A DNA stretch of 64,000 nucleotides from Rhyacophila brunnea (lineage: Eukaryota > Arthropoda > Insecta > Trichoptera > Rhyacophilidae): assembly GCA_022495005.1 (NCBI GenBank), contig JAGYXB010000962.1:682001-746000 (forward strand), written 5' to 3'. A program made the position numbers and the translations under genes. Position 1 is the stretch's first letter, and every line of letters begins with the position of its first letter. Of this stretch, positions 10,432-22,294 are shown one piece after another. Below the pieces are notes generated by a model that worked only from the letters and a program-made list of their open reading frames with translations, did no database searches and was not told where the DNA came from.

Positions 10432-10955
10432 CATGAAAAATATAGAATTTCGAGTGAAAGTACAGTCTGACCTGTTCGAGCCACTACAAGCTGTAAATGG
10501 TCTACGACAGGATGATGCCCTGGCATGTATATTAATTAATATCGCCCGGGAGAAGGCTGTACGCGATTCAAAATTGGAGACAAATGGAAATATATTTTGT
10601 AAACTAGTATAAATTATTGCCTATGCGGATGGCATACACATAATTGCAAGCTCCAGATATGCGCCAGTAGAAGCTGTCACTGCTCTGGAGGAATCCGCAA
10701 AAAAACATGGGTTTGAAGATCAATGAGACAAAAACCGAGTAGGTATATGCCCACATTGATCAACCAAATACATTATCTCTCAGTATGTCGATAGTTTTGT
10801 TTACCTCTTGTTCCCTGGAAACCAACAAGAATGTCCAGAGTGAGGAAATAAAACGGAATTATATTATTATCAACACGAAAGGGTGCCACTTTCGTATATA
10901 AAACCACGTATCTCTGACTTTTAAAACTACAAGATTTTTGGGCGTAAGAGAAGGA
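10432..10955 (+). pseudogene. LINE reverse transcriptase fragment, decayed
   Basis: Conceptual translation contains LRQDDALACILINIAREKA, then a stop, then IIAYADGIHIIASS followed by ALEESAKKHGF, an order typical of a LINE reverse transcriptase between motif B and the thumb (family form GVRQGDALACLLFNLALEK then YADDIDIIGRS). The catalytic YADD has become YADG. Downstream, SEEIKRNYIIINTKGCHF in another frame continues the homology, so there are at least one stop and one frameshift. Clade uncertain (the pattern is common in endonuclease-reverse transcriptases of insects). Confidence 0.75.
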
Positions 10956-11575
10956 TTGGCCAAAACAGAAAACAGCTGTGATTGTTTTCTGTGTAAAGTT
11001 AAACGTTCAAGATTTTTTTAAGTCTGATTGATAGCTTCATAGTATGTAAAACAATGTGATTATTTATTGATGTGCGATTGATTTTCCACAATATAAAACT
11101 ATTTTTAGTTATGAGATTTGGATCGAATTGCACGTGCAGTCAATTGTAACTATTTGTTTAATAATTATACGGTGAAGGCCAATCCAACCGCAGGTATAAC
11201 AGTGTCATATATATTGCATGCACCACGATGCAGTCAAGGCGGCGTGAATTTCAAAGAAGCAATGAATAATTAAATGCATTCTTAATGCATCGGCGCTAAG
11301 AGGCGGCGCTTCGCTGCAGTATAATACCTGTGCAACTCCATACATAAGTTTAATGCAACTCGGGTATTGGGTCAAGTCACTTGGTCGTTGGATATAATAC
11401 GATTCGCAACGGCGAGTTTCCTTAAAAAATGCATGACATGTTAGAAAGTGTTCTTCAAGAATGCCCTTAATCATATTTTTATAATCATACAGTTTGCAAG
11501 TATTATTAGACAAAATTTAAAAGCGACATGTAACTAAAATTCAATACATAATGCAGTTGAGTATTCAGTGGCGTG
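10956..11575. other. No recognisable feature
   Basis: A 102-codon minus-strand open frame (11205-11513) has no recognisable family. No repeats seen. Confidence 0.4.
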
Positions 11576-12096
11576 GGGTGGAGGTGGGCTGTTAATATTG
11601 GATATAAATAGGGCACACTAAACTTTTGTCAGTCATACTTATTTGTTTTCATTGAACTAAGAATACTATTTGCAGATGATGCTAATTTGTTTTTAAAATT
11701 CAATTAAACCCTGCCACAATAGTTTAGGTATGCTATGGGCGATCTGATAAAAACATTGCACAGTTTTTCTAACATATCAAATTTAGGTAAGTATTTGTTT
11801 TCGTTGAATTAAGAATTACATATTAAAGATGGTGTTGATAAGTTATTTTTAACTTCATTAAGCCCTATCTTAACCCAATCATAATCGATAAAAAATATTC
11901 TTCCATTTATACCTATGTCTATTATCTACTATGGCTAGGTAGGTTTAGAAAGGGTTTAGTTGAATTTTAAAAACTAATAAAAACTATCTACACATTGTCT
12001 TAGATCAACGAAAAAAACAGGTACGTTTGACTGACAAAGTTTAGTGTGCACTATTTATGTCGGATATTAACACCCTAACACCACCCTTTGCCACTG
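11576..12096 (+). repeat. hAT-type MITE, family C, copy 2
   Basis: Left end CAGTGGCGTGGGGTGGAGGT mirrors right end CACCACCCTTTGCCACTG. Complete copy of about 520 bp with about 100-bp inverted termini. No exact flanking duplication is left (TGAGTATT versus GGGTATAT). Confidence 0.8.
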
Positions 12097-12797
12097 GGGT
12101 ATATTCTAGTGTAATACACCCTCGTGCATGAGAAAAAAACGAATAAACCAGTTTGTCAAGTTAATAATACTTCAAATCGAATTCGAATCAATTGCATCAT
12201 CTGCGTCAAAGAAAATCGCTGCTGTATATGTCGGTACCTACAATTTATTATTCATATTATTTCACATGGAGATCAAAAAAAACACCAAACAGAAACATAT
12301 ATGGACGAAATATAATCAGGCTACGAACGGGTAAAGGTCATCTAGCAGGATCAAGTTTTGCAAGACTTTTACGAAACAAAATTAGCAGCTAAAACAACTT
12401 CGTAATTTATTATTTAAATCCGATTTTCGTCAATCTTTGTCTTCCCTTTCGAGCGAAAGTAATTCAGAAACTTTTGCAATTCTCTAATGTTCTTTCGATC
12501 GCCAGATAGACAAAATCTTTTCAGGTGAGTTAGTTGATGCTTTCTACACCACAAATTAGTAGATATACGCGATAAATTAGGTTAAAAGAAAATATTTGAT
12601 ACCTGCTGATTATTGATAATAAACTCGCCACGACGACGGATTTAAATTTTAAGAAAATGACAGAAGGTATAAATAATAGTATGTTTGTTACCAAAAGAGA
12701 CATGCGCGGAAATAGCATTATACCTACCAAGGCCCAAAAAACATGTTTATAATACTCGAATATAGGTAGGTACATAACAAACATATTTGTATTAAAT
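12097..12797. other. No recognisable feature
   Basis: AT-rich with overlapping short open frames of no recognised family (for example a 104-codon minus-strand frame 12530-12844 that runs into the SINE arm). Confidence 0.4.
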
Positions 12798-13168
12798 ATA
12801 TATAATTTTGAAAAACACTTTCTGAGAGAATATATTATAACCAATAGAAAAAATCTTTTTTGAAAAAAAGTAAGCCAACCCGACGGGGAATCGAACTCCG
12901 TATCTCCCAGGTCTACGCCCTGATCCGTGCATTACCACTATGCTACGATATGACAAACTAATTGCGACAAATTTTAACTATTGGTCAATTTTAATACCTA
13001 CTCATCAGTGCTCTTCCAAATCAAGCTACTTTGGCAATCGAAAAATCGATAAACCTGGGAGATACGGAGTTCGATTCCCCGTCGGGTTGGCTTACTTTTT
13101 TTCAAAAGAGATTTTTTCTATTGGTTATAATATATTCTCTCATAAAGTGTTTTTCAAAATTATATATG
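12798..13168. repeat. Inverted pair of SINE family 3 arms
   Basis: Left arm 12798-12912 (minus sense) and right arm 13053-13168 (plus sense) are near-identical reverse complements separated by 140 bp. On the minus strand the left copy has a full tRNA-like head: perfect A box TAGCATAGTGG and B box GTTCGATTCC. The right copy starts only at ACCTGGGAG and so lacks the A box. The two arms run tail-outward, forming a possible 115-bp hairpin stem. A third relative is at 24938-25510. Confidence 0.85.
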
Positions 13169-13644
13169 TTCAATAATCAGAATGATATATTCTTAAATCT
13201 TGTGAATTATTCGTTGAATAAAAGAAATAGTTAATTATATTTGTATTAATTTAAATATTAATGGACATCATTATTATGTCTTATATTTATAAGAGGTTCA
13301 ACGGTTAATTCATGATAAATGATATTATACCTATCGCAATCGCCACAAATATGTTTTAAAATATGTATCTTTATATCTAATATATTTTTTTATATATTTT
13401 ATATTTAATAGAAATTAAATGCATGGTCATCTTGCGGATTCGAGAATTTATTCGAGACAGTCTGTAACTGTAGCTTACCCGAATATCGCAAACGCCACAA
13501 AACTAGTTTTCTGACATCTCGACGAAAGAACGAAAGATATAGAAACGCACGACAATGCATATTATAAAAGTAGATTTTTAACACGATTCGAGTAGATATA
13601 TCTATCTCTGAAAATGTCAGTTTGTTTAAAAATATGCTCACTTT
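13169..13644. other. No gene; short repeat shared with 25582-25650
   Basis: 13169-13240 (AATTATTCGTTGAATAAAAG) matches 25582-25650, so the SINE 3 family carries extra flanking sequence in both places. The rest shows nothing recognisable apart from AT-rich DNA. Confidence 0.45.
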
Positions 13645-13938
13645 CAGGTACTCAGAAATAATGGGAACTGAAATGCCTAACGGGTGAGAAGCAGGCAACC
13701 GATCTCGAGCACCTAAGGAAGAATACGGGATAAATTTAAACATGTGTCAAGAATACGTTATACGTCTAATACTGACAACTGCTCTCGGTTTATGCATTGA
13801 CGCTCATTTAATATTGGTGTATTACACACACTATTGCACGTATATAATGCGTGGTTCATTTTCGTAGGACACTCACACATTCAAACAACTGCGTCAAAAT
13901 TTACTGTATTGGAATTCAATTTATTATCTGTTCTGGTG
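13645..13938 (+). repeat. hAT-type MITE, family H, copy 1
   Basis: Starts CAGGTACTCAGAAATAATGG and ends ATCTGTTCTGGTG. CTCACTTT and CTCACTTC flank it, an 8-bp duplication with one mismatch. The internal block GTGTATTACACACACTATTG is shared by four copies (14953-15261, 28100-28406, 38646-38955). Confidence 0.85.
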
Positions 13939-14079
13939 CTCACTTCAAACGGAAGATCTTTCCTACGCGAATAGGTACAAACTATATAATTTAAATTATT
14001 AAAACATTATGGTTATTGCGCGAGGGATGGTTTCCAATCCTGGGTGTCGTAATAAATTTGAATTTACATGCGCCTGCCA

Positions 14080-14465
14080 ATCACCTACGTGGTCGCAGCC
14101 ATGATTTATTCTGGATCGGAACCGTTTCCTCGTGTCAAGCCTATCAGGCACCATTAGCGAGGGGTGCAAGATTAGTAAATGCGCTCCCTAAAGACATAGA
14201 CATTTTCAGTTGTACTTTGCATTTTGTTTTTAAAACTTTATTTTTCTGTGTAAAATTGTATGTTTTTTGTTTACAAAATTCTATAATTCTGTATTATATT
14301 GTACTTAAGTATGTTTTGATTTAATTTGTTTTTCTGTTATTATTATTATGTTCTATATTGTAATATATGTTATAATGTAAATCTCATGTTGTGTACCTAC
14401 GTCTTGAATTTAGATTTGTTATGTCCACAATGTTTTATATTGTTAAATATATAAATAATAAATAT
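14080..14465 (+). pseudogene. LINE ORF2 C-terminal fragment and 3' UTR
   Basis: The frame in 14080-14240 reads APLARGARLVNALPKDIDIF followed by SCTL, which matches the end of jockey/CR1-type LINE ORF2 proteins (a pattern of SPL-R-RLYN-hP-DIDIF). It is followed by AT-rich 3' UTR-like sequence with AATAAATA near 14455-14465. Only the last few dozen residues remain. Family assignment is tentative. Confidence 0.6.
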
Positions 14466-14952
14466 TAGATAGTAGGTAGGTAGGTACTGTGTATATTTGA
14501 AAATTTCTCACGTACCTACTTACTTAAATTGAAATTGTTCGCGTTGCATTTTAAGAAAAGGCAAACAATACCCAATGGCAGAAGAAAAAGAAAGTAAACT
14601 CAATCGAATTGAAATCGGATTATTAACCAATTCAAAAAGTCTTCACAAATTCCATACAATAACGGAGCTAAGTTGGCATTCTTTAGCCGTTTAACGAATA
14701 ACGAATCGATTACCGCGGGCAAACATTGAATAGGTACGAACTGCGGACGCCGCCACGCGAATCAAATGGAAACTTTGCCAAGAATTTGACCTAAACGGAG
14801 CGGGGGAGGGGCGAACCCGTAATCTCGGCAGGGGTTATGGAATTATCCAGACTTACAGCAATAGGGGATTTTATAATAATTGATGTATTAACCTAACTAT
14901 ATTATTTATATTATATAGTAGGTACTAGAAGGAATGTGCAGTTATGGTTCCA
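14466..14952. other. No recognisable feature
   Basis: Contains a short (GTAG)n run near 14470 and a GC-richer patch at 14740-14850. No frame or repeat recognised. Confidence 0.4.
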
Positions 14953-15261
14953 GCCACAGAACAGATAATAAATAGAATACCGATAGGCTATATTCAATAC
15001 GCCGCATTATGATGCAGGGTTTGGAATGTGTGAGTGTCTTACGAAAATGAAACACGCATTATGCACGTGCAATAGTGTGTAATACATCAACATTAAAGGA
15101 GCGTAAATGCATAAACCGAAAGCAGTTTTCAGTATTCGACGCAAAACGTATTCTTGACACGTGTGTAGGTTTAACCCGGATTCTTCCTTACTCGAGTCGG
15201 TTACCTGCTATCGCCTTACCCGTTATGTATTTTAGTTCCCATTATTTCTGAGTTCTCCCTG
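14953..15261 (-). repeat. hAT-type MITE, family H, copy 2
   Basis: Minus-strand copy of the family: plus-strand left end CCACAGAACAGATAATAAAT, right end TTCTGAGTTCTCCCTG. Internal sequence is very close to the copies at 28100 and 38646. No exact target duplication seen. Confidence 0.85.
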
Positions 15262-16074
15262 ACTGACCCATTTGACGTAATAAAAGATAAACAAAATATT
15301 GAGCTGAATGTCCGAACCAAGAAGTATAAAATGGGAGAAAATCAAATATACAGCATTGTCATCAGACAGGGTTCGATCCACCTATAACGATATTCATATA
15401 CCTACTTAATCTGTCTAGCGTTCGTTGACAGAACAAAAAAGTAATTCGCGTGATAATGCTGTTGTAGCTTGTGTATAAATTTTGCAACTAAACAATTCGT
15501 CATAGTCATTAGGTTGATACTGAACAAGTAGGTATAACTTACAAAACAATTTCAAAAGGCTATTCACAGGCCGCGATCCTCGTTATCAAAAGCTCGCTTG
15601 CATCCAATGAATATTAAAGAACACTCGAGGGGTATAGGCTGAAGGAGCTTACAATGTCAAAACTTTTAGCTTTCACGAAAAGTTCCGCAAAGGTAGAATG
15701 CGCTTCGCTTGTCGCTTTGGTGGATACGAAGGAAGTTGATATATGTACAACTACGAGGTGTTTCGCATTGATTTTTTACTCGAAGCTTTACTGCATAACT
15801 TAATAACATAACGTAGTTAGAAGTTCCTCCTAAAAATATTCCTGCACGGAGTGACAATTTATTTTTCTAAATATTGATGCAATTACATGAATACCATACA
15901 TTCTTAAGTAGTAGGTAAGCAAGAATTATTCTAACCTTATTTACAAGATGAAATGATCAAAAAAAGGAAATTATCATCGCTTATGATGCACTGCTGGACG
16001 GCCTCCCTCGCTCCTTAAACTATTCTCGGTCCCTCCTTTTTTCACGTATATTCCGTATATTAAAAAATATCCGA
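15262..16074. other. No recognisable feature
   Basis: No frames above chance or repeat partners recognised. Confidence 0.4.
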
Positions 16075-16270
16075 CGCGGACCGGACAACCTGGAGAGACT
16101 GGTGGTTTTGGGTGGCCTCCAGGGAAGCAGAGGAAGAGAGTCTGCGCGCTGGAGCAACCAAGTGAAAGAGTTGACGTGGGGTACCATTCATTCTGCCATG
16201 CGAGAAGCGGAAGATCAAGAAGGATGGCAAAATTAAAAAGTGGTCACGATCCTCAGCCATGAGTATACGA
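16075..16270 (+). pseudogene. LINE ORF2 C-terminal tail and 3' UTR
   Basis: Reads NLERLVVLGGLQGSRGRESA, then RWSNQVKELT, then SAMREAEDQEGWQN and a stop at 16234-16236. This matches the end of a LINE ORF2 (pattern GRR-RGR-P-RW-DQI, then AMREAEDR--WR). The 3' UTR GTGGTCACGATCCTCAGCCA is shared with 29095-29113 and, more degraded, with 27520-27550, so at least three 3' ends of one family lie in the window. Confidence 0.7.
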
Positions 16271-17795
16271 CGAAGAAGAAGAGATATTCACAGAAATTTA
16301 TGAGTTCGTCGATCCAACGATTCTGTGGAAGTTTATGATGTGTCTGCATTTATTCGGCGGGTGAAGGGTAACCTAGAGGGCGCTGTATCGATGATATAGT
16401 AAAATTCTGCGGAAGTACGTGGCAACACAAAGTACGATACACAGAAGAATGATTATTGTTATAATATCACTAGTAGGTATCTTTAGAAAAATCATGTAAA
16501 TGTCATATATCAATACTGAAATTTCAATAAATATGTCAACAGGCCTGTTTTGAAAGCTCGTTTCAAAGTAAAAGACGGCAAAAAATTAACCAAAAGAAAA
16601 TATTGATTGTAGGATATGAAAAATATCGAATAGGTAGGTACTATAAAATTACTTGCCACTCAAATTACAAAAATAGAAATAAATGCCATAAAACATATTT
16701 CGATAAGACATTTTTTCAAAGATCGTTCATAGTTTAAAACCGGAAAAATGTATGCGCATGCGTTAAGGAGGCAGGAATTCTGACGGGGTTTATATTTTAG
16801 TTAGTGACTGTAGTGGGACCGGCCCCCAATTAATGCATTATTTACGGAAATCAATAATAAAAAAACAAGCTTGCGCTATGGTTCAAGGCTGGAAGGATCG
16901 AAATATTATATAGCAAAGTAAATTCGAGAAGCAGTAAGCCATTAAAAAAATATTAGTTCTTATAACATTATAAAAACGTATTTCATATAATATATCTAAA
17001 TGATATATGTATTTATTATTATATAATATAATTGATTTTATTAGATAGTGTTAAAAAATTTGGTGTTGAAAAAAATAACAATCTGACGTATTATTTTATT
17101 ATAGGTACAGAAGAAAATATCTATCGCAGGCAAGTATTACGACCAATTGAGACGAGGGTTACCATTTTAAATTGACGGTAAATCGTGCGTGAAAACAAAA
17201 CAGATTCTCTCAGCTTCACAATTCATAGAAAAAAGGAAAACTCCCACTGATGTAGCCGAAGAAAAAAATATTTACTTATTCAAGAATTTATATTCTAAAG
17301 TTTATTATTATTACACGATATGAAAAGCGAATTTGTTTCTGTAAATAAAGTGATCTTCCAGGAACTTAAAGATATTCAAAAACAGTATAGAACTATTCAT
17401 ACAGGACACACGGAAAAAGACGAATGGATCGTAGTGTCAACCATAAGCAACTGGCTTTGTTTTATGGTGGTAAATTCCTGAATTGAATCGGCGAAATACT
17501 GACAGCAATGTTTTATAACCTCGTTATTAAATCAGACAATTTGAGCCTCTGCCAAACTCGTATGATACAACAAACATTGACATAATAGTAATTAGACATG
17601 AATAAACAACAGCGACGTGAGGTAACTTCTGCTGTAGGGACGCTGATGAAAAATACACATAATAGGTACCTATACTTTGCTACATTATTAGCTAGGTACT
17701 TAAGGTTTTGAAACTAATTGAATCTTGGCGGGCAACCGATGAAAATATTATCCTTCATCAGAATGGGTAAAAAAATTGAAGAATAAAAAAAACTA
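16271..17795. other. No recognisable feature
   Basis: About 1.5 kb, very AT-rich from 16950 on. No coding or repeat signal recognised. Confidence 0.4.
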
Positions 17796-17960
17796 CAGTA
17801 GAATCTCGCTTATTAAGACCTCGATTATCCGGATTTTAAGTATAAGAAACATATACAATTTAAAATATATAATTAATAAAATAACGTTATTCTGGAAGTA
17901 AATAGGCCAGTGTTTTTCTCTCTCGATTAGTCCGGTATTCATGTACATGTATTCCGGATG
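17796..17960 (+). repeat. pogo/Tigger-like terminal fragment
   Basis: CAGTAGAATCTCGCTTATTA followed by GACCTCGATTATCCGGA resembles pogo/Tigger terminal repeats (CAGT start, CTCGATTATCCGG) and is preceded by TA, the expected target. A second CTCGATTAGTCCGG lies at 17923-17936. The right end was not found; a LINE fragment follows. Confidence 0.45.
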
Positions 17961-18043
17961 CCGCCAAAGAGTGCGGCACTTCGTACCCTTGTGACACAGC
18001 CTCAAGGGTTCCGTCGCCGTGGCCGCCCTCCCTCACCCTGCAG

Positions 18044-18185
18044 CGATGCTACAAAAGCGACCTACGTGCTGCAGGTCTGACATGGCGGGAGGCGCAGGAG
18101 TTGACGATGGACCGAGGGAAGTGGCGCCAACTTGTGCTTGCCCTATGCCCCAATGTTGGGACGTGACAGGGTGAAAGAAAGAAGA
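18044..18185 (+). pseudogene. LINE ORF2 C-terminal fragment
   Basis: A 41-codon open frame (18044-18166) reading DLRAAGLTWREAQELTMDRG then KWRQLVLALCP before a stop. This is the usual ending of many LINE ORF2 proteins (pattern DL-AAG-TW-EA--LA-DR--WR). A short AG-rich tail (GAAAGAAAGAAGAAGAAA) follows. Confidence 0.7.
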
Positions 18186-18588
18186 AGAAAAGTCCGGTTA
18201 ATTTTTTACTGAATTACTATTTTACAACCTGATCTATTTCCGTTTTTCATTTTTCATTTTTTGTAAAGTTTCCTCCTAGCCAGTCAACGGTATCAACCTT
18301 CCGCGTACCTAAAACCGCAATTATTCAATTGCACACGATAATAAACACATACATTAGCGGTGGTACAGTTTACGTATACAACCAAGTATCATGCATGCGT
18401 AAAAGCTTTCTACAATCAAAGCGCTTAAATTATAATAAGCGAAGCCGTGCATTTGGCTGAATAACTTTCATAGTTACTTAAAAGGTAAGAATTTATTACA
18501 CCAAAGGAGAGAGGGATCAAAAGTCACGCAATTCAATTTGCTGCGTACAGTAAGCGGTGCCATTAAAGGCGGTTGCAGTGGTTTAAAT
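18186..18588. other. No recognisable feature
   Basis: Nothing recognised. Confidence 0.4.
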
Positions 18589-18720
18589 CAGTGTTTCTCA
18601 ACCGCCAGTCAATAGTTGTCGCCCATTTAAAAAATCCAAGCAAATCATCATTCAAAATAATTAAATATACAATTATTATTTTTTGTCTAAATACTAAAAA
18701 AATTGTTGCATTTAAAAAGA
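18589..18720 (+). repeat. hAT left-end fragment
   Basis: CAGTGTTTCTCAACCGCCAG is a typical hAT terminus and resembles 35920-36197. No matching right end was found, so this is a truncated piece interrupted by the fold-back element that follows. Confidence 0.4.
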
Positions 18721-18807
18721 ATCTGGGGTACAGTTCGGTTATGAGGAATACAGCGGCAAACATATTTTGGAAATACCCGATATACTGGATTATTTGTTAG
18801 GTTAACC

Positions 18808-20341
18808 CAGTGGTCGGCAAACCGCGGCTCGCGAGCCACACGTGGCTCTTTGGCCCCTTGAGTGTGGCTCTACCACAAATGACCACGTATGGACTAAAAC
18901 AGTGAAAGATAAATCAGTCAAAATGTCATCGATTATAACCAATCAGCATATCGTAGATAAAATTGTGTCAATTTCAACAGATAGGGCGAAAAGTATGACC
19001 GGTGTAGGAAAAGGGTTTATTACTATTTGAAAGAAAAAAATAAGCATATTGCATCATTCGTCAAAAAGCGCTTTGTGCGCAGACATTTCCAAAAGAAATT
19101 TGCAAAGTTAGCTCTTAATTATCGCACAATTTTTTTTAGTTAGTTTAGTACGCAGATCTTCTGGTGCATAACAGGGTACGTTGGTTATCAAGAGAAAAAT
19201 GTTTTAAAACGTTTCGCTTCCTTATTAACAGAAATTAAAGCATTTCTCCTTGAGAAGGGTGTTTGTTCACTATCCAGAAATATGGTAACGGACAATCAGT
19301 TGATCCAAAAATTCGATGTCATGGGAGACGTTACGTCTTATCTAAATTAGCTTAATCGTAAACTGCAGGGGGAAAGAAACACACTTTTTCGATGTCAGAA
19401 GAAGTTATTTCATTAGAAAACAAAATATTCCTGTTTGCTTAAGATTTAGAAAGATAATCTTTGATTCATTCAAAGCCTGCTGAAACATCGCTACGAAAAT
19501 AATTCTGATTTTGACATTTGCTATTTCAAAACAACAATTTTAAATATGAGGGAAGCTTTCCTCAACAGGTTCCAGGAATTCAGAAACAGCAAAGCGACGT
19601 TAGTCTTTGTTAAAAAAAACCTCTTAATGCTACGGTAACAGAATTAATTTTTTCTCCCTTTAATGTTGACATTGGCAACTTTGAAATTTTGAAATGCAAC
19701 TGCTGAATTTAAAAAATGAAGAATTATGGAGCTCTACATTTCAACGTCTCTGTGCTGATATAGACATATTGGAGAAAAACAAATATGAATATGGTTCATA
19801 GCACAAGTAGTCTTCTTTGAAAGACCTGGAGAAGGAAGACGTGATGATTTTTAACACCTGGAATAGTATTCTTGACTCATAATATGTTATATTGAAAAAA
19901 CTAGCGTTTGCTGTTCTTTCCCTTTCCGGTTCTACATATCCGTGCGAACAATCTTTTGCAAGCATGAACCTTATCAAGAGTAAGGTCGTCTTATTGATTA
20001 AACCTGGAATCGTGCCTAAAATTAAAAACAACAACATACAATCCTGACTTACCCAAACTTTTCAAGGAGATGGAAGGCAATTGTTAATTTAAAGAGAATT
20101 TATGACTTATATTTTTATCAATAAATAAGATCATTATTAAGTAAGACATCAATTTTTTTTCAGTGTACCTACCTATAGTTTAATTAAGACTTAAAACTTT
20201 AATTAAAGTTTATTAAGTTAATAATCAGTGTACCTTCATCTATAGTTTCAGTTGAAGAAATTTGGCTCTTCAAAGAAATCGCAATCGTTGTAGGTACTGT
20301 TGATATTTGGCTCTCTTGACTAATGAGTTTGCCGACCACTG
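18808..20341 (+). mobile_element. hAT transposon, ZBED5/GTF2IRD2-related lineage, decayed
   Basis: Left TIR CAGTGGTCGGCAAACCGCGG, right end TTTGCCGACCACTG, flanked by exact 8-bp duplications GGTTAACC (18800-18807 and 20342-20349). Length 1534 bp with a broken transposase. The target duplication is itself a palindrome and sits at the symmetric centre of the host fold-back. Confidence 0.92.
18920..20045 (+). pseudogene. hAT transposase remnant
   Basis: Ordered pieces in different frames: VDKIVSISTDRAKSMTGVGK then GF (18950-19026, matching the STDGA-SMTG-hxGF motif); CIIRQKALCAQTFPKE (about 19050-19095, cf. CIIHQEALCAK); LTEIKAFLLEKGV (19220-19265); FLNRFQEFRNSK (19558-19595); LLNLKNEELW (about 19700-19730); and a C-terminal block with YLCEQ-type residues and SMNLIKSK near 19935-19985, the hATC dimerisation motif (TYLCEQxFSxMxxIKS). 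At least five frame changes or stops; non-functional. The lineage is the ZBED5/GTF2IRD2-like hAT group. Confidence 0.85.
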
Positions 20342-20739
20342 GGTTAACCTAACCAAACTTAACCTAACCCAATCTAACCCAAACTAACAAATAATCCAGT
20401 ATATCTCGAATTTTCAAAATGAATTTTCCGCTGTATTCCTCATAACCGAACTGTACCGAATCTGGCTCTTTGGGGTAGTCGGGTACAAGAGGAAGAAACT
20501 ACAGAATCATTAAACAATTTTGAATTCCCGCTGACATCACTGGGAAGTTACTACGTGTTAGTTCAAAATCTTTAATCGCTATTATCCTGGAAAGAGAAAC
20601 TTCGTAAAGGTAAACTGTGGATTAATAATTCTTTCATGGAAGACGTCGTTACACGTGAACTTAGGTAAAACTCAAAGAAACAATCGGTTTTTTTATTATT
20701 ATCAGACCAAGTTTGTGATGTGTGTTTATTTCACTTATT

Positions 20740-20815
20740 TGGTCGGTGACTGTGAGGCCGGGTTCCCTTATGAAGGATATAGCCTTATTGTAGCACCCCC
20801 TTGTGAGGGCCATGA
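20740..20815 (-). repeat. MITE family D end fragment
   Basis: CACCCCCTTGTGAGGGCCATG at the right matches the family D terminus (CATGGCCCCCACAAGGGTGG) in inverse orientation; GAGGCCGGGTTCCC matches AGGAGCCCGGCG. Only one end present. Confidence 0.5.
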
Positions 20816-21060
20816 CTTATATAATATTATTACTTTTTTATCCAACATAAATAAAGTTACCACGTACATAGTTACTGTAAATGCCAACTTATATATCTGA
20901 TAATTAAATCATCGATAACATGGAAAATCGGTGAATAGGTAAAAACTACATTAAATATGTATGTAGGCATATAATTGTCTAATAAAATACCAATGCGAAA
21001 CGTAAATTAAAATTGACTTCAATATGTACAATGTATTCAAGCAGGTGGGTAGGTATATAT

Positions 21061-21558
21061 TATCACGTTTTTCATAGCTCGTATTCTTGTTTGTCCGGTG
21101 GTTGTTTATGCAGTATAAATCTTGCAATCGATTTTTAACTAACTTCCCGACTAGCTAGACATTTGAAACTTTTATAATATATCAGAACACGATGCCAATG
21201 CATTCTTTTAATACTTTTAGCTATCTTTAAGTAGAATTGAATTAGTTTTCAGTTAATTCTGTTTTGTATGAAAAGTTGTTTCGGAAGAAATCCGTAATCC
21301 AATCCACTATTATCGGTTGCTAAGGGGGTGGTCCTAGCAACTAAATTATTAATATATACGTGCGTTACTATAGAAATCAAAATGACATTTCAGTATTCTA
21401 TATTTTTTTGTTGCAAAATAGCAAAAAAACGATTTGTTGACAATTGCCTCATTTGTCTTAAATTATTAATACTTACAAAGAATTGTCAAGTTTATATGAT
21501 TCAACAGAAAATTTAAAAACGTGGTATATAAAAAGTTCTTTTTATCTTGTAATTATTT
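21061..21558 (-). repeat. MITE family B, copy 2
   Basis: Full-length minus-strand copy ending TCTTGTAATTATTT. Contains the shared blocks GCAATCGATTTTTAACTAAC, TAGCTAGACATTTGAAAC and TTAATATATACGTGCGTTAC. Confidence 0.85.
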
Positions 21559-21898
21559 TGATTTAAAAATAAGCCATAGTAAAAAAACATTATTATGATC
21601 CACGGAGCTAATGTTATGTTCGTAAAGTGAAGCAACTATTAGTAGGTACAGTGCCTGGTTCATATAATATATTGTTATACCTACCTACGACCGCTTTCTC
21701 AATTGAATTAAAATCGCATTTGTAAGTGAGCTCATACAGAATAATATAATCCAATCAAGTAATAAATATTACGTAAAACGAGAGATAGGTACACAAAAAA
21801 AACAGACAGGGTTTTGACATCTTTTCCCAAAATAAATAAGTATCTATCTAAGTATATTATATTCTTGTGAATAGTATAAATAGGTACCTATGTATTTT
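21559..21898. other. No recognisable feature
   Basis: Spacer between two family B copies in the same orientation; no second feature seen. Confidence 0.4.
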
Positions 21899-22294
21899 TA
21901 CAACGTTTTCCTTAGCTCGTATTTTATTTGTCCGGTACAAATCTTGCAATCGATTTTAACTAACTTCCCGACTAGCTAGACATTTGAAACTTTTAGAATA
22001 TATCAGAACACGACGCCTATGCATTCTTTTAATACGTTTAGCCATCTTTAAATAGAATTGAACTCATTTCGAGTTAATTCTGGTTTGTATGAAAAGTTAT
22101 TTCGACACCATTATTGGTTGCTAGGTTCTGGGGTCTTAACAACTAAATTATTAATATATACGTGCGTTACTATGGAAATCAATATGACATGTCAAGTACA
22201 ATTTATTTGATTGCTTAAGCTAGTCAAGTTTATATGGTTCAACAGAATTTATAAATGTTGTATATAAAAAGTTCTTTTTATCTTGTAATTATTT
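21899..22294 (-). repeat. MITE family B, copy 3 (internally shortened)
   Basis: Same orientation as copy 2, 340 bp away, about 100 bp shorter in the middle. The close spacing suggests either two independent insertions or a local duplication; flanks do not match, so independent insertion is preferred. Confidence 0.85.

Larger units (their letters stand above)
18721..20463. repeat. Fold-back element, family G, copy 2, split by a hAT transposon
   Basis: Left arm 18721-18807 and right arm 20342-20463 are reverse complements over some 90 bp (TACAGTTCGGTTATGAGGAA and AGCGG; ATATACTGGATTATTTGTTA). A 1.53-kb hAT lies precisely at the centre. The right arm carries runs of CTAAC units (AACCTAACCAAACTTAACCT). 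Confidence 0.8.
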
